Below are positions 1 to 8,973 of a DNA stretch of 64,000 nt, piece by piece. Position 1 is the first letter of the stretch. The number at the start of each line of letters is the position of its first letter. The stretch covers positions 2,790,001-2,854,000 of the forward strand of contig JAWKNO010000001.1 in assembly GCA_041391665.1 (NCBI GenBank), given 5' to 3'. A program made the translations under genes and the position numbers. Source of the stretch: Bacteroidia bacterium (GTDB lineage: Bacteria > Bacteroidota > Bacteroidia > J057). The notes beneath the pieces are model-generated. The model was not told where the DNA came from. It worked only from the letters and a program-made list of their open reading frames with translations, and did not search any database.

Positions 1-1388
1 TCTATTACGTATTTGTTGCGGTGGTAAGTAACCACTACGTCCAGCCGTTTTTCTTCCGAAATTTCGACTTCCTTAAAGTCGTGTCCCTGGCCGTTGAGGA
101 TCGGTTTAAAAAAGGCCAGAAACACCAGTCTCCACTCGCGTTCGAGGAAGTCCTGATCTTTTTCGCTGTATTGCTCCCGCAAAAACTGCTGGAATCGCTG
201 CAACACGCCTTTGAGGTTCAGCGTCCCGTCTGCCTGCGCATATGAGACCGGCAGATAGGGGTGTTTACGTTCCAACTGTGCCTGGAAGGTCTTGGCCACC
301 ATGTAGTTGTACAGAATCTGCTCATAGATCCGGTTGTGGATTTTGACGGTTCCATTTTCCTTAAACACCCCATAGAGCCTTCCCAGGCTGATTGTCGGTT
401 CATGCGGGTCGAAAGGAACCCGCACTCCGTTGACGATAATCGAATAGGTGAGATCGTAGAGATTTGGATGATTTTCGAGGTTTTTGATCAGGCTGTCGAA
501 GAGGGTATTGTTTTCCCGAAGCAGAAGCTGTACTGCTGTTTCGAGGTCATCAAGGGTCCAGATTCGCTCCGCCTTTTGGGGCAATATATCCTCAGCTACT
601 GTTTTGCACAGTTTCGAGACCAGGAAGGGATAACCCGCGGTGTAGTAGTACAGTTTGTCAGCAAATGCGGGGATATCGATCGCTACTCCTTCGGCGGCGG
701 AATAGTCCACGAGCATCGGCGCAATTTCGTGCGGATGGAAGCTCATATCCACCTTAAAATCCGTGGCTATATTCCACGGACTGTTGTACTGCGCGTGGTC
801 ATCTTCACGCACTTTGCGTTTGAGACTTTTAATATCGTGAACCCCCGCCAGCACCACGCTGTGAAAGGTGTAGTTTTGGGGCGAATAGCGGTCGAGGTAC
901 TTATTGCGAAGCATTCCCAGAAACCGCAAAAATGGCTCGTAATTGCTACTCGCATCCACTTCGTCGATCAATAGCACCAGCTTTTGCACGGCTTTGTGCG
1001 CGAGGCGTGTGAGGAGCCTGGATAATTCGCCCATGTCCGTAACCTCATTTTGCTGGCTTTCCAAAAACAGATATAAATCGGGAGAACTAAATTCGAGGAA
1101 ATCTTTTGTCAGGCGAACAAACATTCGGGCAAAGGCTTCGTCCGAAACGTGCCATTTTTCGTCCACACCCTGAAAATCCAGGCGAATAGGTAGATAACCC
1201 TCCTGTTGCGTCAGAATCCGGTGTAAGGCAAACAGCGTCGTCGTTTTCCCATACTGACGCGGGCGGTTGATGATGAAATATTTTCCGCGTTCGATCAGCT
1301 CAATAACCCCAGCCAGTTTAGCTCGGTTATCCATCATATAATGCTGGTCGGGGTAGCAGTTGCCAGTGATGTTAAATTCCTTTTTCAT
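1..1388 (-). CDS. AAA ATPase / PD-(D/E)XK nuclease-like protein, copy A (3' part cut by window edge)
   Basis: The reading frame opens at the ATG at 1386-1388 and is still open at base 1, so the C-terminus lies outside the window. It aligns without any gap to the complete neighbour at 1414-2982, at a constant offset of 1594 bases. It carries the same P-loop-like motif (RPRQYGKTT), the Walker B motif (LVLLIDEVD) and the start of the C-terminal nuclease region. This family (AAA-ATPase-like plus PDDEXK_9-type nuclease) is frequent and multicopy in Bacteroidota, and its function is not established; defence or mobile-element roles are only suspected. Identity with copy B is patchy: near-identical blocks alternate with diverged ones, notably residues of about 83-135 between the P-loop and Walker B. 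Confidence 0.85.
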   Translation of the reverse strand, partial: MKKEFNITGNCYPDQHYMMDNRAKLAGVIELIERGKYFIINRPRQYGKTTTLFALHRILTQQEGYLPIRLDFQGVDEKWHVSDEAFARMFVRLTKDFLEFSSPDLYLFLESQQNEVTDMGELSRLLTRLAHKAVQKLVLLIDEVDASSNYEPFLRFLGMLRNKYLDRYSPQNYTFHSVVLAGVHDIKSLKRKVREDDHAQYNSPWNIATDFKVDMSFHPHEIAPMLVDYSAAEGVAIDIPAFADKLYYYTAGYPFLVSKLCKTVAEDILPQKAERIWTLDDLETAVQLLLRENNTLFDSLIKNLENHPNLYDLTYSIIVNGVRVPFDPHEPTISLGRLYGVFKENGTVKIHNRIYEQILYNYMVAKTFQAQLERKHPYLPVSYAQADGTLNLKGVLQRFQQFLREQYSEKDQDFLEREWRLVFLAFFKPILNGQGHDFKEVEISEEKRLDVVVTYHRNKYVI

Positions 1389-1413
1389 GGGGTAAAGTTA
1401 AGAAAATCCTGCC

Positions 1414-2982
1414 TCACACCCATACAGCAAAAATCGCTTTCCCCCGGTGTAAAATCTCCTCCTGCCGCCCGCTTTTTTCTTTCTGCCCTTCAAATATCAC
1501 CAGAAAACCGCTCTCCAGTTCCTGCCGGTCGAGATAGTCTGCCAACTGATCCAGTCCCCGCTGATGGACCGACTCCCCGTACCAGCGTTTGAGTTCGATC
1601 ACGTATTTGTTGCGGTGGTAAGTAACCACTACGTCCAGCCGTTTTTCCTCCGAAATTTCGACTTCCTTAAAGTCGTGTCCCTGCCCATTGAGGATGGGCT
1701 TAAAAAAGGCCAGAAACACCAGTCTCCACTCGCGTTCGAGGAAGTCCTGGTCTTTTTCGCTGTATTGCTCCCGCAAAAACTGCTGGAATCGCTGCAACAC
1801 GCCCTTGAGGTTCAGCGTACCGTCAGGCTGCGCATATGATATGGGAAGGTAGGGGTGTTTTTGGCGAACCTGATCCTGAAGGGTGCGGGCAACCATATAA
1901 TTGTAAATCCGCTGTTCATAAATCCGGTTATGAATTTTCACCGAACCATTCTCCTTAAATACCCCATAAAGCCTTCCCAGGCTAATCATAGGTTCATCGG
2001 GGTTGAAGGGAATCACCTGTCCGTTGACGATAATCGAATAGGTGAGGTCATATAATCCGGGATGATTTTCGAGATTTTTGATCAGGCTGTCGAAGAGGGT
2101 ATTGTTTTCCCGAAGCAGAAGCTGTACCGCTGTTTCGAGGTCATCAAGGGTCCAGATTCGCTCCGCCTTTTGGGGCAATATATCCTCAGCTACTGTTTTG
2201 CACAGTTTCGAGACCAGGAAGGGATAACCCGCGGTGTAGTAGTACAGTTTGTCAGCAAATGCGGGGATATCGATCGCTACTCCTTCGGCGGCGGAATAGT
2301 CCACGAGCATCGGCGCAATTTCGTGCGGATGGAAGCTCATATCCACCTTAAAATCCGTGGCTATATTCCACGGACTGTTGTACTGCGCGTGGTCATCTTC
2401 ACGCACTTTGCGTTTGAGACTTTTAATATCGTGAACCCCCGCCAGCACCACGCTGTGAAAGGTGTAGTTTTGGGGCGAATAGCGGTCGAGGTACTTATTG
2501 CGAAGCATTCCCAGAAACCGCAAAAATGGCTCGTAATTGCTACTCGCATCCACTTCGTCGATCAATAGCACCAGCTTTGCAGAAGTATGGTGAGCCATTT
2601 CTGTAATTGCTTCCGAAAGTCCGCCCATGTCATCCATTGAAGGGGTCAGCCTTTGGAGGAGGTTTACCAGTTCCGGCTGGGAAAATTTCAGGGCTTTTTG
2701 AATTTGAATGGAAAACATCGTAGCAAAAGCACTGTCCGAAACATGCCATTTTTCGTCCACACCCTGAAAATCCAGGCGAATAGGTAGATAACCCTCCTGT
2801 TGCGTCAGAATCCGGTGTAAGGCAAACAGCGTCGTCGTTTTCCCATACTGCCGCGGGCGGTTGATGATGAAATATTCACCGTCCTCTACCATCCGCATGA
2901 CATCCGTCAGTTTGGCGCGGTTGTCCATCATATAATGCTGATCGGGGTAGCAGTTGCCTGTGATGTTGAATTTCTTCTTCAT
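1414..2982 (-). CDS. AAA ATPase / PD-(D/E)XK nuclease-like protein, copy B
   Basis: The protein has 522 residues. An in-frame upstream extension to 3009 exists, but the ATG at 2980-2982 matches the start of copy A (MKK-FNITGN) and is preferred. Residues 42-50 (RPRQYGKTT) form a variant P-loop and 137-145 (LVLLIDEVD) the Walker B strand, so ATP binding is likely. Near the C-terminus a D...E-x-K pattern (RLDVVV, then VIELK) fits a PD-(D/E)XK nuclease fold. The family is usually annotated as AAA-ATPase-like or PD-(D/E)XK nuclease superfamily protein; no substrate is known. It lies 25 bases downstream of the start of copy A, in a head-to-tail tandem pair. Confidence 0.88.
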   Translation of the reverse strand: MKKKFNITGNCYPDQHYMMDNRAKLTDVMRMVEDGEYFIINRPRQYGKTTTLFALHRILTQQEGYLPIRLDFQGVDEKWHVSDSAFATMFSIQIQKALKFSQPELVNLLQRLTPSMDDMGGLSEAITEMAHHTSAKLVLLIDEVDASSNYEPFLRFLGMLRNKYLDRYSPQNYTFHSVVLAGVHDIKSLKRKVREDDHAQYNSPWNIATDFKVDMSFHPHEIAPMLVDYSAAEGVAIDIPAFADKLYYYTAGYPFLVSKLCKTVAEDILPQKAERIWTLDDLETAVQLLLRENNTLFDSLIKNLENHPGLYDLTYSIIVNGQVIPFNPDEPMISLGRLYGVFKENGSVKIHNRIYEQRIYNYMVARTLQDQVRQKHPYLPISYAQPDGTLNLKGVLQRFQQFLREQYSEKDQDFLEREWRLVFLAFFKPILNGQGHDFKEVEISEEKRLDVVVTYHRNKYVIELKRWYGESVHQRGLDQLADYLDRQELESGFLVIFEGQKEKSGRQEEILHRGKAIFAVWV

Positions 2983-3195
2983 GAGGTAAATATACATCCG
3001 TAGCCCCACAAAACAATCTGATAGAACGCGGTTTTGCCGTAGGAACTTTGTACGGGATTTTGTACCTTCGATTAAGAAATCAGAACGTATCAGGCATATC
3101 TGAAAAAAAATTCATTTATTTGCGTGAGCCAGCCCCTGAAAATATCCGGAAACCGGTATCTTTAGGGCACGAACCAAACTTTTGAGTTGAATACC

Positions 3196-5277
3196 ATGTT
3201 TCCAGAAAATGAGAACCCGGAATTGTCGGACCTTGAACAGAATGAAGAACAGGAAGTTCAGGAAGTCCCGACTCCACAAGAGCCAGAATTAACAGAATCA
3301 GAGCCCTTGGTTTCCCCCGAACCCGTAGCGGAAGATGTTCCGGTGCAGGAAGAAGTGCAGGAAACAGTCGCTCAGGCAGATGAATCAGCCTCGGAAGAGT
3401 CTGAGCATCAGGAGGTCGCGCACATAGAAGCTGAAGAAGAGGAGGTGTATGTACCTCAGGAGCTTCCTCCGCTTAATGAAGATTTGCTTCCATTGATAGA
3501 ACAATTAGTGGAAGATAAATCCAATAACCTCAGCATAATAGAAGGCGCTACGGTTGCTGATCTTATCCAACTTTTGGATATGTACAAAGCTGCCGACCAT
3601 GTATTGCCGTTGATCCCTAAAGTCGGACTCGTCAAGCGAACGTTTGATTCGCTCGTTGCCTCGGAAGAATCATTCCCGGACACCGTCAAAACGCTTTTCC
3701 ACAACGCACTCCATAGCTTTAACCGCCGCCGCAGTGAAGCTCAGCAGGAAGCCGAGTCAGAAAAAGCAACCAATTCGAAAAAGAAGCAGGAACTGCTGGT
3801 CGAACTGGAAAAACTGGTGAATGCCGACGACCCCAACCTTATCAAAGAAGTTAGAGCCATTCAGGACGCATGGCGCGATGTAGGTCATGTTCTGAAAGAA
3901 GATATAGAACCACTTTATCAGCAATTCCGTGTGCTGCTGGATAAGTTTTACCAGCTCAGGGAAATGCATTTCGAACTTCGCGACTACGACCGGAAAATCA
4001 ATCTTCAGGAAAAAGAACGCCTGATCAAGGAGGCTGAAGATTTAATTCTCCCGGAAGAAGAGCGTGAAAATGTAGAGCTGTGGCGCGAACGTATGGATAT
4101 GCTCCATGAGCTTCAACAAAAATGGAAAGCCGTTGGTCATGTGCCCCGTGAAGAAATGGAGCGCATCAACAATGAATACCGGGATGTCGTAGATAAATTC
4201 TTCGAAACCCGCCAGGGCTTTATGCAGGTTCAGGATCAGTTCCGGCAGGAAAACGCTGAAAAGAAACTGGCCATTCTCGAGCAAATGGCGCCTTATGCAA
4301 CTTTCACTGCTGATAAACCTCGTCTGTGGAATGATGCAACCCGTACCTTGCGTGAACTCCAGGAGCAGTGGAAACAGATCGGCCAGGCACCTGGTAATCA
4401 AAACAGCGAACTCTGGGGCAAATACCGGGAAGCTTGCAATACATTCTTCACCAAGAAGGCAGAGTTTTTCCGTACGTACGATGATTTCCGCTCCGAAAAC
4501 CTGGTTAAAAAACGCGAACTCGTAGAGCAGGCAGAAGCTCTTAAGAATGGTGAAGACTGGGAAAAAGCGGCAAAAGATCTAAAACGGCTTCAAAAAGAAT
4601 GGCGTGAGATCGGTCCGGTACCAGAAAGGCATTCCAATAAACTTTGGGCTCGCTTCCGTGAAGCTTGTGATGCTTTCTTTGAAAGCAGACGTGGTCATTA
4701 CCAGGAAATTCATGAAGATGAAAACACCAACCTGGAAGCGAAAAAAGCGCTGATTGAGGAAGTGCGGAAGCTCACCGCAAACCCCGAAGGGGGCGTGGAT
4801 AAGGCCATCGGCCGTGTAAAAGAGCTGCAGGCCAACTGGAAAGAAATCGGCAAGGTTCCCTTTAAAGAAAAGGATAAAATATGGGACGAGTTCCGCGCCG
4901 AAATTGATAAATTCTTTGGAAGTCTGGATATGAAACGCGAGCAAATCCAGGATATCAAAATGCAGGCGGCCATTGAGTCTGTCGATGACCCGGATGAACG
5001 CACAAGAGCTATCAAACAGCGGATTGCAAATATTCGCCGCAAGATCGGCGCTTCAGAAGAAAAAGTGAACCAATATAGTACCAATATTCTCTTTGTCGCC
5101 AAAGGGAAATCAGGGGATACACTTCGCAATCAGATTCAGGGTGAAATTGATCGTGAAGTGAAAATGCTGGAAGAGTGGAAACGGAAGGTCAAGAAACTCA
5201 ACGAAATGCTTAAAAATCCTCCCACTCCTAATGACGATGCCGAACTTGCTGATGATGATGACAGCGACAACAGCTGA
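3196..5277 (+). CDS. DUF349 repeat protein
   Basis: The protein has 693 residues from the ATG at 3196; an in-frame TTG at 3187 is possible. The first 100 residues or so are low-complexity and rich in Glu, Gln and Pro. The rest is a series of long charged helices with repeated W-K-x-I/V-G-x-V/A-P and F-x-x-x-C/R-D-x-F-F elements (such as QWKQIGQAPG, EWREIGPVP, NWKEIGKVPF), characteristic of DUF349 domains. The acidic C-terminus ends in a run of Asp and Ser. DUF349 proteins are common in Bacteroidota and Actinobacteria, and their molecular role is not settled. It stands alone and is closed by a strong terminator. Confidence 0.88.
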   Translation: MFPENENPELSDLEQNEEQEVQEVPTPQEPELTESEPLVSPEPVAEDVPVQEEVQETVAQADESASEESEHQEVAHIEAEEEEVYVPQELPPLNEDLLPLIEQLVEDKSNNLSIIEGATVADLIQLLDMYKAADHVLPLIPKVGLVKRTFDSLVASEESFPDTVKTLFHNALHSFNRRRSEAQQEAESEKATNSKKKQELLVELEKLVNADDPNLIKEVRAIQDAWRDVGHVLKEDIEPLYQQFRVLLDKFYQLREMHFELRDYDRKINLQEKERLIKEAEDLILPEEERENVELWRERMDMLHELQQKWKAVGHVPREEMERINNEYRDVVDKFFETRQGFMQVQDQFRQENAEKKLAILEQMAPYATFTADKPRLWNDATRTLRELQEQWKQIGQAPGNQNSELWGKYREACNTFFTKKAEFFRTYDDFRSENLVKKRELVEQAEALKNGEDWEKAAKDLKRLQKEWREIGPVPERHSNKLWARFREACDAFFESRRGHYQEIHEDENTNLEAKKALIEEVRKLTANPEGGVDKAIGRVKELQANWKEIGKVPFKEKDKIWDEFRAEIDKFFGSLDMKREQIQDIKMQAAIESVDDPDERTRAIKQRIANIRRKIGASEEKVNQYSTNILFVAKGKSGDTLRNQIQGEIDREVKMLEEWKRKVKKLNEMLKNPPTPNDDAELADDDDSDNS

Positions 5278-5294
5278 TCATAAGCTAAAATAAA

Positions 5295-5321
5295 AAAGGC
5301 TGGCTATTATAGCCAGCCTTT
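5295..5321. terminator. Bidirectional Rho-independent terminator
   Basis: A perfect 12-bp stem (AAAGGCTGGCTA paired with TAGCCAGCCTTT, 3-base loop) lies between the convergent genes ending at 5277 and 5342. A-rich sequence on the left and T-rich sequence on the right let it work in both directions. Confidence 0.9.
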
Positions 5322-5341
5322 GTCTTTTTATAAAAATCTTT

Positions 5342-5830
5342 CTATTGCCGGATACCGGGTCTTCCTTCCTGCATACGTTTCTCCATTTGCCGCCGGCGTA
5401 TTTCCTCCAAAATCTCCTTCTTAAACTCCGTCTCTGTTTTATACAACAGCAGGACTTTGCGGATAGGTAAAACCGATTTAAACTGGGCATGGTATTTCTC
5501 CTCAATATCGGCCTCTTTACGCTTAAGGCTGATAAATTCATCCGACAATTTTTCCAACTCGCGGTTGTCGTCTCCCATCATTGCACTTTGTGCTTTTAAC
5601 TGAATACTTCTGCGTGTTTTCCGGAGCGACTCCTGTTCGTCAAGAAAATTATTATACACAGGCCAGAATTTTTCAGATTCCTGGGGAGTGAGGCTGAGTT
5701 TGCGGGTAAAAAAAGCAACCCGGAAAGATTCGATTTTTTCGGCCCTGGAGAATGAAATGTCTTCATCCTGGGCCTGTAAGCTGATCACACCAGCTAAAGC
5801 CATTGTGATGGTTATCATCCATTTATACAT
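5342..5830 (-). CDS. Small periplasmic Spy/CpxP-like protein
   Basis: The protein has 162 residues. The N-terminus (MYKWMITITMALAGVISLQAQ) looks like a signal peptide with cleavage near AQA/QD. The mature part is highly charged and helical, with the pattern LSLTPQESEKFWPVYN that recurs in Bacteroidota proteins resembling Spy/CpxP periplasmic chaperones. It ends in a basic, Arg/Met-rich tail. It follows the sigma factor and anti-sigma-like genes in the same orientation, as the last gene of that unit. A periplasmic stress-sensor or chaperone role is inferred only from architecture and context. Confidence 0.7.
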   Translation of the reverse strand: MYKWMITITMALAGVISLQAQDEDISFSRAEKIESFRVAFFTRKLSLTPQESEKFWPVYNNFLDEQESLRKTRRSIQLKAQSAMMGDDNRELEKLSDEFISLKRKEADIEEKYHAQFKSVLPIRKVLLLYKTETEFKKEILEEIRRRQMEKRMQEGRPGIRQ

Positions 5831-5856
5831 CGACAGTCAGTTTATATGTTGCGTAG

Positions 5857-6468
5857 TTACTTATCCAATTCTTCGAGCATCCCCTCGAGATCGGAGATGT
5901 CCAGGTCTTCAAGCAGGTCGTTTAATTCTTCTCCCCGCAGATCTTCAGGAGGCGGCTGTAAATCTGAAATCGCTTCGTCCCCGACAATATCCAGGATGGT
6001 ACTCAGATCGACTTCAGCAAGATCTACGCTGGTCATCAATTCTTCAGTAGAAATATCAGCCAGTAACAAAGGGGTTGTCGCTGCCTCATTTTCAGTAACC
6101 CTAAACCATATCCCAAAGGAAATGAAAAGAGCAATGGCAGCCGCAATTCCTACAGAAAACCGGTTGATGGAAGTCATTCGCCTGACAATCCCCATGCGGG
6201 AAGATCTTGCTGAAGGCTGAGGTTGTGTCAGATGAAAAATCTTCTCTGCAAAGGTTTCAAAATACCCTTCTGGTATCTGGAAAATATTCTTCTTTTCTAT
6301 TTGATCGAGAACCGGGGTTTCTGGTTCCGCCTCATGTCTGATTGTTTCCCAAACCTGTGGCAAGGGCCCAAAATAATCGTCCGGAACCCGGAATATATTT
6401 TCCTTTTTCAACGACCCTAGAAAAGGCGCTTCGTTTAGTTCATCTTTATGTTCATCAAAGTCTTGCAT
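5857..6468 (-). CDS. Single-pass membrane protein, putative anti-sigma factor
   Basis: The protein has 203 residues. The cytoplasm-facing N-terminus carries two copies of an N-I-F-x-[VI]-P-x-x-Y-F motif (NIFRVPDDYF and NIFQIPEGYF), a repeat often seen in Bacteroidota proteins encoded next to ECF sigma factors. One hydrophobic segment (about residues 106-118, VGIAAAIALFISF) follows, then an acidic C-terminal domain rich in Leu, Asp and Glu. It lies 33 bases downstream of the sigma gene in the same orientation. By position and topology it is the likely membrane anti-sigma factor, but no zinc-binding anti-sigma motif is visible. Confidence 0.65.
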   Translation of the reverse strand: MQDFDEHKDELNEAPFLGSLKKENIFRVPDDYFGPLPQVWETIRHEAEPETPVLDQIEKKNIFQIPEGYFETFAEKIFHLTQPQPSARSSRMGIVRRMTSINRFSVGIAAAIALFISFGIWFRVTENEAATTPLLLADISTEELMTSVDLAEVDLSTILDIVGDEAISDLQPPPEDLRGEELNDLLEDLDISDLEGMLEELDK

Positions 6469-6501
6469 CGTATGGTATTGACGTTGTAGAAGGCCGTCGG
6501 T

Positions 6502-7050
6502 TTAATCGCTTGTTAAAAAAAGCTCAATTTTTTTTACTGCATGGTGATAACTGGCTTTGAGGGCGCCTACCGAAACTTCCAAAATTTCGGAAATTTCTTC
6601 ATATTTCAATTCGTCGTAATAGCGCATATTAAACACAAGGCGCTGCTGTCTGGGTAAAGTCAGAATGGCCATCTGGAGTTTTTTTTGTATTTCGTCCCCA
6701 TCTATATATCGCCCGGTGGAAAGGCTGTGGCGGAGGTCATTTTCAATATCTTCTACATCCTCAAATCCCCGCTTTTTTTTATTGTTGAGAAAAGTAAGCG
6801 ATTCATTGGTTGCGATACGGTACAGCCAGGTTTTGAGCGCCGCATCTGCCCGAAACCGATCAATATTTTTCCAGGCTTTGAGCAGGGTATTTTGCAAAAC
6901 GTCATCCGCATCATCATGATCTATGACCAATCGCCGGATATGATAATACAATATCCGCTGATATAACTCAACCAAATGCCCGAAAGCCTGATTTTTGGTT
7001 TCGGGTTGCCGGAGTTTTTCCAGGAGATTTTTTTCTTCCAGTGCTACCAT
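6502..7050 (-). CDS. ECF-type RNA polymerase sigma factor
   Basis: The protein has 182 residues from the ATG at 7048-7050; a longer frame from 7194 adds an unlikely hydrophobic leader. Region sigma-2 is seen as the DHDDADDVLQNTLLKAWKNI stretch followed by LKTWLYRIATNESLTFLN. Region sigma-4 carries LPRQQRLVFNMRYYDELKYE followed by a helix-turn-helix ending in LKASYHHAVKKIE. It is transcribed divergently from the esterase at 7200 and leads a three-gene unit with a membrane protein and a small exported protein, the usual layout of a cell-envelope stress response in this phylum. Confidence 0.9.
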   Translation of the reverse strand: MVALEEKNLLEKLRQPETKNQAFGHLVELYQRILYYHIRRLVIDHDDADDVLQNTLLKAWKNIDRFRADAALKTWLYRIATNESLTFLNNKKKRGFEDVEDIENDLRHSLSTGRYIDGDEIQKKLQMAILTLPRQQRLVFNMRYYDELKYEEISEILEVSVGALKASYHHAVKKIELFLTSD

Positions 7051-7199
7051 CGAAGTCTTAGACCACAGACAAATAATAAGGTTTAATGTGAATAAAAATT
7101 TATATTGAAAAAATTCATTATCAGACCTTTGCGAGGCGTTTAAAATTTTTGCAATTTCGCGGCAAATTTCCAGCCAGACTATACTTAAGATCATATATT
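7051..7199. promoter_or_regulatory. Divergent intergenic region, promoters not resolved
   Basis: This AT-rich gap separates the sigma factor gene (minus) from the esterase (plus) and must contain both promoters. No clean TAnnTTTG element was found on either strand; the nearest plus-strand match is GACCTTTG around 7126-7133, with two mismatched positions. Confidence 0.4.
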
Positions 7200-7904
7200 T
7201 TGAAAGAAGAATATTTAAAATGGTATTCCCCGACTCTCAGCATGGATATCGAAATGCTGATTCATGGACATGCGGGTTACCCGGTTATTTTTTTCCCTAC
7301 GACCAAAGGTCGTTATTATGAAAGCAAAGACTTTTTACTGATTGAATCTGCCCGGTGGTTTATTGAGCAGGGACTCGTAAAAATCTATTGCCCAGACAGT
7401 ATCGATGCACTCAGTTGGTACAATAAAGCAATCCATCCGGCAGATCGGGTCAAAAACCATATGGTGTACGATCAGTTTATTCTCGATGAAGTGATCGACC
7501 CCATCCGCCACAATCACGGATTTGCAAAGGTATGCGTCGCCGGAGCAAGCTTCGGTGGGTTTCACGCGTTGAATTTTGCCTTTAGACATCCCGATCGTGT
7601 GAGCCACCTTTTTTCTATGAGTGGTGCGTTTGATGTAACTTCATTTATGGATGGATACTATGATACCAATGTGTATTTCTGCAATCCGGTAGACTATATG
7701 CCGGATAACAATCACCCTGACCTATGGAAAATGAAAATCGCCCTCGGGGCAGGGGAGTGGGACATTTGCCTGGATGCAAACCGGAAAATGTCAGAAATCC
7801 TCAGCCGTAAAGGCATCCCTCATTGGTTTGATCTGCGCCGTTGGGCAAAACACGATTGGCCCATCTGGCGCGATATGTTTCCCCACTATTTATCACTCAT
7901 GTAA
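7200..7904 (+). CDS. Alpha/beta-hydrolase esterase family protein
   Basis: The protein has 234 residues if it starts at the TTG at 7200, which fits the family's short N-terminus (x-E-Y-x-K-W-Y-S-P); an in-frame TTG at 7149 would add 17 residues. The nucleophile elbow GASFGG places Ser at about residue 117, and a conserved H-D-W-x-x-W near the end supplies the likely catalytic His. No signal peptide is seen, so it probably acts in the cytoplasm. It opens a plus-strand run with ATP-grasp, GCS2 ligase and amidotransferase genes, which suggests that it acts on a small peptide or ester made by them. The substrate is unknown. Confidence 0.8.
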   Translation: MKEEYLKWYSPTLSMDIEMLIHGHAGYPVIFFPTTKGRYYESKDFLLIESARWFIEQGLVKIYCPDSIDALSWYNKAIHPADRVKNHMVYDQFILDEVIDPIRHNHGFAKVCVAGASFGGFHALNFAFRHPDRVSHLFSMSGAFDVTSFMDGYYDTNVYFCNPVDYMPDNNHPDLWKMKIALGAGEWDICLDANRKMSEILSRKGIPHWFDLRRWAKHDWPIWRDMFPHYLSLM

Positions 7905-7950
7905 TTCTTCTAAATATTTCACAAAAACTACCTAAATTCTCGCCTCAGTT

Positions 7951-8955
7951 ATGAAAAAAATAGGAATCCTCTTCGGAAAAGAAAATACATTTCCCTGGGC
8001 GTTTATCGAGCGGGTGAATGAGAAAAAAGTAAGCGGCATTGTCGCAGAACCCGTAAAACTGGACGTCGTGCAGCAAAATCTGCCGTCCGACTACGCAGTC
8101 ATTATCGACCGCATCTCTCAGGATGTGCCTTTCTACCGCGCATTCCTCAAAAATGCCGCAATCAATGGTACCATTGTCATCAACAACCCCTTCTGGTGGA
8201 GCGCTGATGAAAAGTTTTTCAATAACGCACTGGCTGAGAAGGTAAATGTTCCTGTGCCTAAAACAGTCCTGCTACCTTCCTACCAGCGTCCTCCCGATAC
8301 AGATGAAGGCTCTTTCCGCAACCTGGCGTATCCTTTTGACTGGAAACGTATTTTCGATTACATCGGCTTTCCTGCATATATGAAACCGCATGCAGGTGGT
8401 GGATGGAAAAGCGTGTACAAAGTATATGACCCTGAAGATTTGTTCAAAAAACATGCAGAGACCGACCAACTGGTCATGATGCTTCAGGAGGAAATTGTAT
8501 TTGATACCTATTTCAGATGTTATTGCCTCGGTGGCAACAATGTGCATATCATGCAGTATGAGCCGCGCAACCCGCACCACCTCCGCTATGTGAAAAACGC
8601 GCTTCCCGTGGAGAAAAAACTTCTGGCTCTGGTGGAAAAACAAACCAAACAGCTCAACCAGGCACTGGGATATGACTTTAATACCGTGGAATTTGCGGTA
8701 AGAGATGGTATTCCTTACGCAATTGATTTTTGTAATCCGGCACCTGATGCTGATATTCATTCTGTAGGTCAGGAAAACTTTGACTGGATTGTGGAAAATG
8801 CTGCAAACCTCGCCATTGAAAAGGCTAAAAAATTTAAGCCCGGTCAGGTAAACCTCACCTGGGGTACATTTGTCAGTGATATCTTTGCTGCACCGAAAAC
8901 AACGGCCCCAAAGAAAGCCGCTACCCCAAAGAAACCAGCTGCCAAAAAGAGCTAA
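7951..8955 (+). CDS. ATP-grasp (RimK-like) ligase with Lys/Pro/Ala-rich tail
   Basis: The protein has 334 residues. The N-terminal half is a small alpha/beta domain. The ATP-grasp core includes FPAYMKPHAGGGWKSVYKV (the phosphate-binding glycine-rich loop with its Lys), LQEEI, and the metal-binding end YDFNTVEFAVRDG...IDFCNPAPD. The last 20 residues or so (KKAATPKKPAAKKS and upstream) are a histone-H1-like basic tail outside the fold. ATP-grasp enzymes join a carboxylate to an amine or thiol through an acyl-phosphate. The gene sits 18 bases before the GCS2 ligase, so a shared peptide-like product is plausible. The substrate cannot be read from the sequence. Confidence 0.82.
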   Translation: MKKIGILFGKENTFPWAFIERVNEKKVSGIVAEPVKLDVVQQNLPSDYAVIIDRISQDVPFYRAFLKNAAINGTIVINNPFWWSADEKFFNNALAEKVNVPVPKTVLLPSYQRPPDTDEGSFRNLAYPFDWKRIFDYIGFPAYMKPHAGGGWKSVYKVYDPEDLFKKHAETDQLVMMLQEEIVFDTYFRCYCLGGNNVHIMQYEPRNPHHLRYVKNALPVEKKLLALVEKQTKQLNQALGYDFNTVEFAVRDGIPYAIDFCNPAPDADIHSVGQENFDWIVENAANLAIEKAKKFKPGQVNLTWGTFVSDIFAAPKTTAPKKAATPKKPAAKKS

Positions 8956-8973
8956 CCATCAAACTGTAATAAG

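Larger units (their letters stand above)
1..2982. repeat. Tandem gene duplication with patchwork identity (unit offset 1594 bp)
   Basis: Bases 1-1388 align to 1595-2982 with no indel. Blocks around 470-970 versus 2064-2564 and around 1140-1385 versus 2734-2979 are almost identical, while 975-1135 and about 241-465 differ at many positions. This mosaic is seen directly by comparing the two copies. Gene conversion between the copies, or selection for divergence in the intervening patches, is the inferred cause. Confidence 0.8.

Noticed and set aside
261..974. Long plus-strand frames opposite the AAA-nuclease genes (also at 2062-2568)
   Set aside because: They are antisense shadows of the duplicated minus-strand genes; the identical translations reflect only the duplication.
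5278..5541. Minus-strand frame overlapping the terminator and the Spy-like gene
   Set aside because: It lies in another frame of the real gene at 5342-5830 and runs through a strong terminator.
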